Source of the DNA: Thiopontia sp013349825
GTDB lineage: Bacteria > Pseudomonadota > Gammaproteobacteria > GCF-002020875
Length of the DNA stretch: 29,916 nt
Reading direction: 5' to 3'
NCBI GenBank assembly: GCA_963981015.1
Contig: CAXCCG010000026.1
Span: forward strand, 1-29,916
The position numbers were made by a program, and so were the translations under genes. Numbering within the stretch: position 1 is the stretch's first letter; each line of letters opens with the position of its first letter. A model generated the notes under the pieces. That model was not told the origin of the DNA, made no database searches, and saw only the letters and a program-made list of their open reading frames with translations. Below, in pieces: positions 23,061 to 29,916 of the stretch.

Positions 23061-24255
23061 GAGGCTAACCACGGAAGGTTTTCAAGGTTATCTGGTGGTC
23101 ACGTTGAGCTACTGGGTATTTACCCTGACCGATGGGGCGATTCGTATGTTGGTTGTGCTCTACTTCCATCAGTTAGGGTACGCGCCACTGGAAATTGCGA
23201 TGCTTTTTCTCTTCTATGAGTTCTTCGGCGTAGTAACCAACCTGGTAGGAGGGTGGATTGGCTCGCGAATCGGTTTGAATAGAACCATGCAGATTGGAAT
23301 AGGTATGCAGGTTGTGGCTCTTTCACTGCTGGCAGTCCCAACGGCTTGGCTCTCTGTCCCCTATGTGATGGCTGCACAGGCACTTTCAGGAGTTGCAAAG
23401 GACCTCAATAAAATGAGCGCCAAGGCCAGTGTAAAGTTGATGCTTCCCAAACAGCAGGAGAGTGCCCGCCTGTTTAAATGGGTGTCGATACTGACAGGGT
23501 CAAAAAATGCATTGAAGGGGGGAGGGTTCTTCCTGGGTGCGCTGTTACTTGCGCAGTTCGGGTTTCAGATGGCGTTGTTACTATTGGCGGGTATGTTGCT
23601 CATCAGTTTGGTTATTAATTGGCTGCTGCTATCTGAAGAGATCGGAAAAACACAGCATAAGCCAAAATTTTCACAGCTCTTTTCGCGTACCCGTGAGATT
23701 AATTGGCTCTCGGCAGCACGCTTTTTTCTATTTGGAGCACGGGATGTCTGGTTCGTGGTGGCGCTGCCCCTGTTTTTGGCTTCAACTATGGAGTGGAACC
23801 ATCTACAGGTCGGTGGGTTTTTGGCGGTCTGGATTATAGGTTATGGCATTGTGCAATCATTGGTTCCGCTGTGGTTGAAGCGTGGTCAGCACTTGCCGGA
23901 TGGAAAAACAGCAATGAAGGTTGCACTTATGCTCGCCGTAATCCCCGCAGGGATCGCCTGGGGTCTGGTATTACAATGGGATCCGGCATGGGTTGTTACC
24001 CTGGGGCTGCTACTGTTTGGAGTGTTCTTTGCAGTCAACTCTGCAATCCACTCCTACCTGATTTTGGCCTACTCAGAACACGATAAAGTGGCAACCAATG
24101 TTGGCTTCTACTATATGGCAAATGCCGGAGGGCGCCTCATGGGGACAGTGCTTTCAGGTTGGCTCTATCAAATGCAAGGGATGGCCGCATGTTTGGGATG
24201 GTCGGCCTTGATGGTCCTGATTGCGGGTCTGATATCGATCAAGTTGCCACGATAG
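23053..24255 (+). CDS. arsJ: ArsJ-type organoarsenical efflux transporter (MFS)
   Basis: 400 residues with about 12 hydrophobic segments. It begins FQGYLVVTLSYWVFTLTDGAIRMLVVLYFHQLGY, the typical ArsJ opening, and keeps GVAKDLNKMSAKASVKLMLP and GRLMGTVLSGWLYQ. Start ATG 23053 overlaps the preceding stop by 8 bases and has AAAGGGGTGG before it. Known ArsJ proteins export 1-arseno-3-phosphoglycerate made by a GAPDH encoded next door. No GAPDH gene is present here, and the transporter is embedded in an arsenosugar operon. It may therefore export an arsenosugar or a precursor. The inference is from context only. Confidence 0.92.
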   Translation: MSERLTTEGFQGYLVVTLSYWVFTLTDGAIRMLVVLYFHQLGYAPLEIAMLFLFYEFFGVVTNLVGGWIGSRIGLNRTMQIGIGMQVVALSLLAVPTAWLSVPYVMAAQALSGVAKDLNKMSAKASVKLMLPKQQESARLFKWVSILTGSKNALKGGGFFLGALLLAQFGFQMALLLLAGMLLISLVINWLLLSEEIGKTQHKPKFSQLFSRTREINWLSAARFFLFGARDVWFVVALPLFLASTMEWNHLQVGGFLAVWIIGYGIVQSLVPLWLKRGQHLPDGKTAMKVALMLAVIPAGIAWGLVLQWDPAWVVTLGLLLFGVFFAVNSAIHSYLILAYSEHDKVATNVGFYYMANAGGRLMGTVLSGWLYQMQGMAACLGWSALMVLIAGLISIKLPR

Positions 24256-24279
24256 ATAGCTGTGTTATTCTCCACAACC

Positions 24280-24669
24280 ATGAGTAATCAATCAGACTGC
24301 TTTCTCTGTAAACTGCCTTCAGAAAGGATTATAGCAGAGTGTAAGCTTACCTATACCATTCGGGATGGTTATGAGCTCTCTCCTGGACATAGCCTGATTC
24401 TGCCAAAACGTCATATGCCAACCTTTTTTGATGTTACGGTAGATGAGCAGGCAGCGCTCTTTGCAGCGATTCAGCAGGCAAAACAGGAGCTGGACCGAGA
24501 GTTTAGCCCGGATGGGTACAATATCGGGATCAACAATGGTGAGTTTGCGGGACAATCCATTCCTCATCTGCATATTCATTTGATCCCTCGCTACCGGGGA
24601 GATGTCGAAAATCCAAAGGGTGGAGTACGCTGGGTATTGCCAGAGCGTGCAGACTACTGGACAAAGTGA
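24280..24669 (+). CDS. HIT-family hydrolase
   Basis: 129 residues. CFLCKLPSERIIAE at the N-terminus has a CxxC pair, and the catalytic HIT motif is HLHIHLIPR, near residue 97. The usual LILPKRHMPTFFD strand precedes it. HIT proteins hydrolyse nucleoside phosphates and phosphoramidates, usually releasing AMP. ATG 24280 is preferred over the GTG at 24262. The gene begins 24 nt after arsJ in the same direction and is probably cotranscribed. A role in clearing adenosine-containing by-products of arsenosugar synthesis is possible but unproven. Confidence 0.88.
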   Translation: MSNQSDCFLCKLPSERIIAECKLTYTIRDGYELSPGHSLILPKRHMPTFFDVTVDEQAALFAAIQQAKQELDREFSPDGYNIGINNGEFAGQSIPHLHIHLIPRYRGDVENPKGGVRWVLPERADYWTK

Positions 24670-24719
24670 TTACAAATACTCTATTCTCAATAACAACATC
24701 AACACTAGGAGAAATAATA

Positions 24720-25151
24720 ATGAGAAAAAGCGTCGGACTACTACTGATGTCAGTGGCATTTGCCTCACAGGCTGAAATTACCTCACTGCAATGCAGTATG
24801 GATGAGATCAATACCAAAACCAATGAGGTTACCCATGTTGATGATGTGAAGGTCGATGTGCCTGATCAGAGTACACGTACCATAACTGCGCTAACCTACT
24901 ACAATAATGATCGCATTATTGAGGAGTGGGAGATTACTCCAACACACTCCAACTATCGATATCGTAAACTGGTTGGTGGAGACATCATAAAAACGGAGAC
25001 CAGCTCAATCGAAGCCACTTCTGGTAAGGTTTTAGGCAGTATGCACTATGATCCATCTCCCTTCCTGAGAATTCGTGGTCACAAAGAGAAAGAGACAACA
25101 TTTTCCGGTCAATGCTATTTGGTACAACAACCAGCCGCTACGCTAGAGTAA
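24720..25151 (+). CDS. Small exported protein of unknown function
   Basis: 143 residues from ATG 24720, with AGGAG (24707-24711) at good distance. The upstream in-frame ATG 24666 would overlap the HIT gene and hide the signal peptide. Residues 1-18 (MRKSVGLLLMSVAFASQA) form a clear signal peptide with an AxA-type site. The mature part is a soluble, threonine- and glutamate-rich domain with one cysteine near each end (SLQCSMDE and SGQCYLVQ) that could form a disulphide. No membrane segment or lipobox. I do not recognise the family. It lies 50 nt after the HIT gene, so it may belong to the same transcript. Confidence 0.75.
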   Translation: MRKSVGLLLMSVAFASQAEITSLQCSMDEINTKTNEVTHVDDVKVDVPDQSTRTITALTYYNNDRIIEEWEITPTHSNYRYRKLVGGDIIKTETSSIEATSGKVLGSMHYDPSPFLRIRGHKEKETTFSGQCYLVQQPAATLE

Positions 25152-25167
25152 TAGTATCTCTATAAAA

Positions 25168-25247
25168 GGTAACTATTCAGCACGGTGCTGTAACCGAACT
25201 GGCCCAGGGGTGTTACTTCGCTTCAGGGGGTAAGCTGAATAGTTACC
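25168..25247. repeat. 80-bp element bounded by 14-bp perfect inverted repeats
   Basis: GGTAACTATTCAGC (25168-25181) and GCTGAATAGTTACC (25234-25247) are exact inverted repeats around 52 bp. A second small inverted repeat, CAGCAC-G-GTGCTG (25178-25190), overlaps the left arm. Twelve bases of the arm recur at 42-53. It looks like a miniature inverted-repeat element or a solo transposon scar, and it may also act as a terminator for the arsenic cluster. Confidence 0.6.
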
Positions 25248-25288
25248 TAAAAGGTAGCTAAAAGGTACCAAAAGGGTAGCTAAAGGGG
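25247..25288 (+). repeat. 11-bp tandem repeat, about 3.8 copies
   Basis: CTAAAAGGTAG, CTAAAAGGTAC, CAAAAGGGTAG and CTAAAGGGG follow directly one after another, beginning in the last base of the inverted-repeat element. No reading frame covers them. Confidence 0.65.
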
Positions 25289-25603
25289 TTCTAACAATCG
25301 ATCCTAAGGTGACTCGAACAACAGGTTTGATGGGTACAGAACCACACAAGCTGCTTAATACTGCGTATTGCGTAGTCACTATGCCTACTACAGTATTGCA
25401 GGTAATCTCAGTGCGTTGCAGAATGTATATCATGCAACAGAATGTTACTGGCGTAAAATACTGAGTAGTCGAAACTGTAAAGGAAAAGTAACGTAAGAAA
25501 GCTTCCAGAAATTGAAGGAGCGCTATCCGTTGCAGAAACCAAAACTGGTGTTACCCCTATGGGAGGCTATAAGTTCTTGCCGTACTGTGAATCAACTTTT
25601 GAA
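25289..25603. other. Non-coding stretch, possible mobile-element remnant
   Basis: About 315 bp without a recognisable gene. It contains a GTTGCA/TGCAAC hairpin near 25413-25436. No reverse-transcriptase or transposase residues can be identified in any frame that I could read with confidence. Confidence 0.4.
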
Positions 25604-25636
25604 GAGCGTAGTGCGGGAAATTCGTACGCTACGTTC
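25604..25636 (+). ncRNA. Hairpin resembling group II intron domain V
   Basis: GAGCGTAG (25604-25611) pairs with CTACGTTC (25629-25636). A 2-nt bulge CG lies on the 3' side, then a five-pair upper stem TGCGG with a GAAA loop. Group II domain V has this order: AGC in the lower stem, a 2-nt bulge, a 5-bp upper stem and a GNRA loop. The lower stem here has 8 pairs instead of the usual 9, with one pair missing on both strands. A weaker hairpin follows (about 25645-25672), as domain VI would. No intron protein remains, so this is at best an intron tail. Confidence 0.45.
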
Positions 25637-25686
25637 TGTGAGAGCAGGAGGCAGATGCCCACCTCTGGTGGTTCGGTGGAAAGCCC

Positions 25687-27213
25687 GTGAGCAACTCCCT
25701 ATCCCGGTTAATACAATTTTCAATATCAAACAGGCCTCCAATAATCTGGTTGGCTGTGGTCATTTTTAGCATTATGCCGGGGCAGCCCGTGTACGCACAG
25801 CTGCTTGAGCTAACAGTGGAAGAAAAAGTTTTTATTGCAGACCATCCGGTTATTCCGTTTTGTGTGGATCCTGCTTTTATGCCTTTTGAGCAGATTAATG
25901 CATCCGGGCGACATGAGGGTATTTTTGCGGACTATCTCTCACTGATTTCAGAAAAGACCGGACTCTCTTTTCAGCTTGTCCCAGCAGAGAACTACCGGCA
26001 GACTCGAGAGCTATTTGAGAAAGGTGTATGTAAGCTGGTACCGGGAGCTGATGCGATTGAGAGTGATCGTTATGGAGTCTCTACGACCTATCTGACTTCT
26101 GAATCCGGTTATGTGGTGCACTCCAGTCGTGAAGGAGCAGCGGATTTTGGGGTAATGGTTGAAGAGGGGAAGATTGGGTATATCGGAGGGGCTGATATCA
26201 AGCGGCTTAGAGAGAGCTATCCGCAGGCAAATTTTATTGAAGCGGGTTCTGATCTGGATGGTATTCGAAAAGTGGCCACTGGAGAGCTGGATGCCTTTGT
26301 ATCAACGCTGTTGGCACTTGACTATACGATTCGTCACAGTGGAATCACCCGGGTACAGCTCAAGATCAGAAAGATGCTGGGGGATGGCCCCAATTTTGCT
26401 GCTCATATCCATCCGGGCAGCCCCCAGTTACTCAGGATTATCAACAAGGCCATTGAACAGATCACAGCAAAGGAGCAGGATGAAATTATTCAACACTGGT
26501 TTCAGCCGATGGTTGAAGAGAAGCTGTATGTTCGAACATTGAAACGGACGTTGCTGGGGACTATTTTTGTTTTGCTGGTTGTGGCTCTGCTCTATCTATT
26601 ACAGAAAAAGAAAAACCAGCAGCTACAGCTGAAGTTGATCGAGCGTAAGAGTGCTGAACGGGAACGGCTTTTGGAAGAGGTACATGATGGTTTTGGTTCC
26701 CAGTTGATGAGTGCCCGGTTGATGATTATGGGTGGGGAGTACAGCAAAGAGCGGCTGGTAGAGCTGATGGGAGAGTGCATTGATGACCTTCATCTGGTCG
26801 TTGATCTGTTTGGGAATCAGGGGGTGACCCTGGAAGAGGCGCTTGCACAGTATCGTTACCGGATGCAGCTCCGTTTGGTGGAGATGGGTGTAGAGATAGA
26901 GTGGAAAATCGAACTACAAGAGTGTTTCTTCGTTACGGAGCATGCAACCTTGCAGCTACTACGCATTCTTCAAGAGGCGATTCATAATAGCTTGAAGCAT
27001 GCCGGGGCAAAACAGATACGGGTTACGGCCCGATGTTCTGAAGGGCATCACCTTCAGATTACAGTTCAGGATAACGGGGTGGGTCTGCCTGATGAGTTGA
27101 AGAGAAATCGTGGTATTGGCAATATGGAGAGGCGAGCAGCCAGTATCGGTGCCCGGTTTTCCATTGGTAATGCAAAACCGGGAGTGTTGGTTGAGGTGAC
27201 TTTGAGGTCTTAA
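25687..27213 (+). CDS. Histidine kinase with periplasmic solute-binding sensor domain (NarL/DesK type)
   Basis: 508 residues from GTG 25687. The N-terminus has a hydrophobic stretch IIWLAVVIFSIMPG and a VYA-type cleavage site near residue 37. A bacterial solute-binding-protein family 3 domain follows (about 50-275), with HPVIPFCVDPAFMPFEQIN. A membrane helix at about 288-306 (LLGTIFVLLVVALLYLL) leads to a HisKA_3 dimerisation domain with H333 in EVHDGFGSQL. The HATPase has N-box LQEAIHNSLKHAGA, DNGVGL and GIGNMERRA. It should sense a small molecule in the periplasm and phosphorylate a NarL-type regulator, most likely the one that faces it 2 bp away. The start lies in intron- or element-like DNA, so its native promoter may be lost. 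Confidence 0.88.
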   Translation: MSNSLSRLIQFSISNRPPIIWLAVVIFSIMPGQPVYAQLLELTVEEKVFIADHPVIPFCVDPAFMPFEQINASGRHEGIFADYLSLISEKTGLSFQLVPAENYRQTRELFEKGVCKLVPGADAIESDRYGVSTTYLTSESGYVVHSSREGAADFGVMVEEGKIGYIGGADIKRLRESYPQANFIEAGSDLDGIRKVATGELDAFVSTLLALDYTIRHSGITRVQLKIRKMLGDGPNFAAHIHPGSPQLLRIINKAIEQITAKEQDEIIQHWFQPMVEEKLYVRTLKRTLLGTIFVLLVVALLYLLQKKKNQQLQLKLIERKSAERERLLEEVHDGFGSQLMSARLMIMGGEYSKERLVELMGECIDDLHLVVDLFGNQGVTLEEALAQYRYRMQLRLVEMGVEIEWKIELQECFFVTEHATLQLLRILQEAIHNSLKHAGAKQIRVTARCSEGHHLQITVQDNGVGLPDELKRNRGIGNMERRAASIGARFSIGNAKPGVLVEVTLRS

Positions 27214-27215
27214 TC

Positions 27216-27887
27216 CTAGATCACGCCGTAGTCCCGTGCTTTTGAGACGGCCTGCATCTGGTTGGAGACCTCCAGTTTGCGGTAGGTATTGCGGATATGG
27301 GTCTGAATGGTAGAGAGAGCAACCCCCATTAGTTGGGCGCACTCTGCATAGCTATTGCCGAGTGAAAGGTGTTTCAGTAACTCCAGTTCTCTGGGAGAGA
27401 GGTCAATTGGGAGCTCGTTACTGGATTGAGGTGGGGCACCGGCCAGTTCAAACAGGTGGCGTGCCAGAGAAGGGCTTACGGGGTAACTGCCCTCAAGCAC
27501 CTCTGATATGGCGTGAGAGAGTGAAGCCGAGCCTTCCCCTTTTAGCAGGTACCCTTTGGCGCCCGCTCGAATGGCCTCTACTAAAATCCTTTTTTTTCCA
27601 ATTACGGAAACCACCAATATTGGCAGATCTGTGAACTGCTGGTGAGCTGCCCGGATGATCTCAAGTCCACTGATATCGGGCAAGCCAATATCAACGAGCA
27701 GTAAATCAATGGCTTGAGCAGGTTGTTGTATAAAGTCGAGTGCACCACTTCCCTGCGGGAAACTGTGAAGTTTCCACTCCTCAGGTAGTGCGTGGATGGC
27801 ATCTTCAATCGACTTTCTGAAGACTGGATCATCCTCTACCAGAACGGCTACAGGTGTAATTTTTTGATTCACTAACATCCTCTCCAT
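27216..27887 (-). CDS. NarL/FixJ-family response regulator
   Basis: Up to 223 residues. The receiver has E18-D19-D20, phospho-acceptor D66 in LVDIGLPDISG, and a lysine in GYLLKGEG. The LuxR-type helix-turn-helix (about 158-220) reads LSPRELELLKHLSLGNSYAECAQLMGVALSTIQTHIRNTYRKLEV. The start is unsure. ATG 27887 has no ribosome site, while GGAGAGG inside the first codons points to GTG 27872 (residue 6), which would give 218 residues. It faces the histidine kinase with 2 bp between the stops. Cognate pairs are usually in one operon, so the tail-to-tail layout is uncommon. Confidence 0.9.
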   Translation of the reverse strand: MERMLVNQKITPVAVLVEDDPVFRKSIEDAIHALPEEWKLHSFPQGSGALDFIQQPAQAIDLLLVDIGLPDISGLEIIRAAHQQFTDLPILVVSVIGKKRILVEAIRAGAKGYLLKGEGSASLSHAISEVLEGSYPVSPSLARHLFELAGAPPQSSNELPIDLSPRELELLKHLSLGNSYAECAQLMGVALSTIQTHIRNTYRKLEVSNQMQAVSKARDYGVI

Positions 27888-28037
27888 GTGGATTGTTATT
27901 AAATGTATGAATATTATACTTTTTTAGAGTTATGGTGGGCTCTTCTCCGCTTAAATTAGTGAACAAGGGCAGCACTTTGATAAAATATTGACGGCTGGTC
28001 TGTGATAGAAATTTGCCGGATGCAGTCGTAGAGTAGA

Positions 28038-29852
28038 CTAAGAGTAGCGGTGTGATAATAGCCTTAATGGTTCACTACAGCCCACAGAGGCTTCACTGCT
28101 GGCCCAGTCGAGATGTTGCTCAATAGTGGATCTGTGGTTGGAGACAACGGCTTCACTGAACTCTTCGGTTAGTGCTGTGATAATCTGTTTTGCGGTATCA
28201 TCAAAATCACCCTCTTCTCCCAGAGTTTGATAGAGGTGGCAGATGCGATTCTGTAACTGGATTCGGAGAAGGGATTCAATTAGTAAGTCGGCAGCACGCC
28301 CTTCAAGTTGAGTGGAAAATTGAGCATACTCTTCGGGTAGTTCTGTTCTTGTAGAGAGTAGTAGTTCTAACCACCTCTCTTGCTCTTTCTTGGCAGGTGA
28401 CTGCTGTTGGAGTAGTTGTTGTAGAGTGATGCCGTGGCGTTCAGTCAGCTGACCAAATGTGGTCACCCTCTCTGGTCTGGAGGGCGAGTGGGCTGCAGAT
28501 GGAGGAGCTGCGTCCTTTGTAGCCTCGAACACATCAAGCTGTGATGGTTGTTGGGACAGCTTGGTACTGCGCTGAATGTTCTCTACTGCTTGCTCAATTC
28601 TGCGGTTCTCGCCAGCTTCGCCTGTCTCATTTACAATTTTATCAGGCTCGGGAGATGTCACAATCTCCGCACGACTCTCATCTGCTGAGAGGGGGGTATC
28701 TTGTGAGGTATCAATCTTTAAATGGCTGTTTGAAATGTTCGACTCCACCTCAGAAATTGGTACAAACTCCTCTTGATCCGCTAGTTCGCTTTTAATTTGT
28801 TGCTCAACCTCTACACTCATTTGGTCAATTTCAGATGAAGGTTTGGTTGAGGATTCTCTGTATTCAGTTAGTTCAGGTTCATCTGGAGGGATAAACTCCT
28901 GATGCCACTTCTCGATCAGCGTCTGCTTTTCAGAAGAGAGAAACTCACCGGTATCGGTCAGGTGCTCAATAATTTCAAGATAGCAGGCTTCGCGTGTCTC
29001 AGGGTCACGGATGGCCAAACTCTCTACCACCAGAGGGGTAATCGTAGATAGCAGGTATTTCAGGCTACTGGAGCGCTGCTGGGTGATGCTGCAGTAGAAT
29101 AGGTGGTCAAACAGTGTTTGTGGCTGATCAAAGCCAAAGATTGAGCAGAGTTCAAGCAGCTCCTGCTGGAAAGAGAGCACAACATCCAGTCGTTCACTGG
29201 GCAATGAGAGAATCTCTTCATCATTACGTTCGCCAATCAATACTGCAAAAGGGATCTTTTGGAGTTGTAATTCATCATAGAGCTGACAGACCGCAAATAG
29301 CGCGTCTGCCCGCTCCCGTGCAGGCAACCACTCATGCTCTTCATTATCCGGGATCTCTTCATAATCATCGTCAGCGACCATCTCATAGACACACTCTTCT
29401 GACAGAGCGGTATCAGTAATGGTGGTGGTTTTAGGTTGGGGCGTTTCAGTAACTGTTGTCGTGAGAGGGGTGGGAGCATCTTCAGCCGCCGTAGAGCGGC
29501 TCAATAGGGTTTCAGTCTCTGTGGTTTCAGGTTCTGGCATGTGCTGTAACAGCGGCCTTTGAGGCTGAGCCTGGGTACGGAGAAGATTTGAGATCACTCT
29601 CTCAGTACGAGGATGGCTGAGAATGGTCTGGTGTTTTGGTAGAGAAAGAGGTGCTTTCTGCGCTTGCTTCAATTGACGGGGATAAGGAACCAAGGTGACC
29701 AGTGCAAGCCCGGCAATAGAGATAATCGAGAGCACCATTTCACCAGAAAGCATCGGCGCGAGAAGCAGTATTCGATACAGGCTAGGAGTCAGCAGGGTAA
29801 ATTTAAAAAAATGGGTTCGGAGTTTTCTCAAAGCTAAGGAACCTCTGAACAA
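28038..29852 (-). CDS. Unknown membrane-anchored protein with long acidic region
   Basis: An open frame of 604 codons. The N-terminal 50 residues contain two hydrophobic stretches: LLTPSLYRILLLAPML and MVLSIISIAGLALVTLVPY. A Thr/Pro/Glu-rich linker follows to about residue 165. Next are a helical globular part (about 168-330) beginning LPARERADALFAVCQLYDELQLQ, a low-complexity acidic stretch, and a helical C-terminal domain (about 455-604) with FGQLTERHGITLQQLLQQQ. I do not recognise the family. The start is uncertain. TTG 29852 lies inside the probable IS end (from 29838), TTG 29831 and ATG 29753 are alternatives, and the N-terminus may have been replaced by the insertion. Confidence 0.65.
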   Translation of the reverse strand: MFRGSLALRKLRTHFFKFTLLTPSLYRILLLAPMLSGEMVLSIISIAGLALVTLVPYPRQLKQAQKAPLSLPKHQTILSHPRTERVISNLLRTQAQPQRPLLQHMPEPETTETETLLSRSTAAEDAPTPLTTTVTETPQPKTTTITDTALSEECVYEMVADDDYEEIPDNEEHEWLPARERADALFAVCQLYDELQLQKIPFAVLIGERNDEEILSLPSERLDVVLSFQQELLELCSIFGFDQPQTLFDHLFYCSITQQRSSSLKYLLSTITPLVVESLAIRDPETREACYLEIIEHLTDTGEFLSSEKQTLIEKWHQEFIPPDEPELTEYRESSTKPSSEIDQMSVEVEQQIKSELADQEEFVPISEVESNISNSHLKIDTSQDTPLSADESRAEIVTSPEPDKIVNETGEAGENRRIEQAVENIQRSTKLSQQPSQLDVFEATKDAAPPSAAHSPSRPERVTTFGQLTERHGITLQQLLQQQSPAKKEQERWLELLLSTRTELPEEYAQFSTQLEGRAADLLIESLLRIQLQNRICHLYQTLGEEGDFDDTAKQIITALTEEFSEAVVSNHRSTIEQHLDWASSEASVGCSEPLRLLSHRYS

Positions 29853-29916
29853 GTCAGGGTGATTTGAATTACGTCCATAGTGTCCAAGATCAAGGCGAAG
29901 ATCGCAGCCAATACCC
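29838..29916. mobile_element. End of a probable IS5-like insertion sequence, continuing beyond the window
   Basis: GGAACCTCTGAACAAGTC (29838-29855) matches the 18147 scar in 14 of 18 bases, and the resemblance continues through GGGT(A/G)ATTTGAAT. CTAA (29834-29837) lies just outside, fitting a YTAR-type 4-bp target. No transposase reading frame is visible in the 79 bases present, as expected for the terminal segment. Confidence 0.5.

Noticed and set aside
25512..25769. Plus-strand frame of 85 codons before the kinase
   Set aside because: It crosses the domain V-like hairpin and the kinase start, and its composition is not protein-like.

Overview
The window looks like chromosomal DNA from a gammaproteobacterium. 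The translation block thrS-infC-rpmI-rplT-pheS-pheT-ihfA followed by a MerR-like gene, a full-length RNase E, and a near-consensus sigma70 promoter in front of a tRNA-Val(GAC) gene all fit that group. I cannot name the species. An arsenosugar-type arsenic cluster and several signalling genes next to insertion-sequence scars would suit a free-living or symbiotic environmental gammaproteobacterium.

Layout. 1-2400 is decayed accessory DNA: a single-receiver response regulator with a broken start, the C-terminal remnant of a tyrosine recombinase, an intact TumE/TumA-type toxin-antitoxin pair, and a ribbon-helix-helix gene broken in a G run. 2396-10176 is the conserved core: tRNA-Val, thrS, infC (apparently starting at AUC), rpmI, rplT, a terminator or attenuator, pheS, pheT, ihfA and a MerR-like regulator. 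10177-13448 holds a long leader and rne, whose tail carries a KPEA-type repeat. A low-molecular-weight tyrosine phosphatase faces it at 13506-14012.

14246-18171 is the least familiar part. It has a 637-residue protein whose only recognisable motif is an HprK/PEPCK-like P-loop at its very end, directly before a stop codon. Next come an HD-GYP protein that has lost its HD and GK residues, and a receiver protein whose C-terminus is supplied by a 42-bp insertion-sequence scar. The three genes run in one direction and may form a nucleotide-binding and c-di-GMP-related signalling unit, partly decayed. bioA lies convergent to them.

19631-24669 is a compact arsenic cluster: arsM, arsS, two arsenosugar-type glycosyltransferases, arsJ and a HIT-family hydrolase. 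Four consecutive starts overlap or nearly touch the preceding stop. Arsenite would be methylated, joined to a deoxyadenosyl group, glycosylated and exported. ArsJ usually partners an arsenate-using GAPDH, and none is present here, so its cargo may be a later organoarsenical. The divergent bioA/arsM promoter region carries two perfect palindromes.

24720-29916 is accessory again: a small exported protein, a short inverted-repeat element with 11-bp tandem repeats, a hairpin resembling group II intron domain V, a periplasmic-sensing NarL/DesK-type histidine kinase facing its probable regulator tail to tail, and a 604-codon unknown membrane-anchored protein. The start of that last gene runs into the end of a probable IS5-like element that leaves the window.
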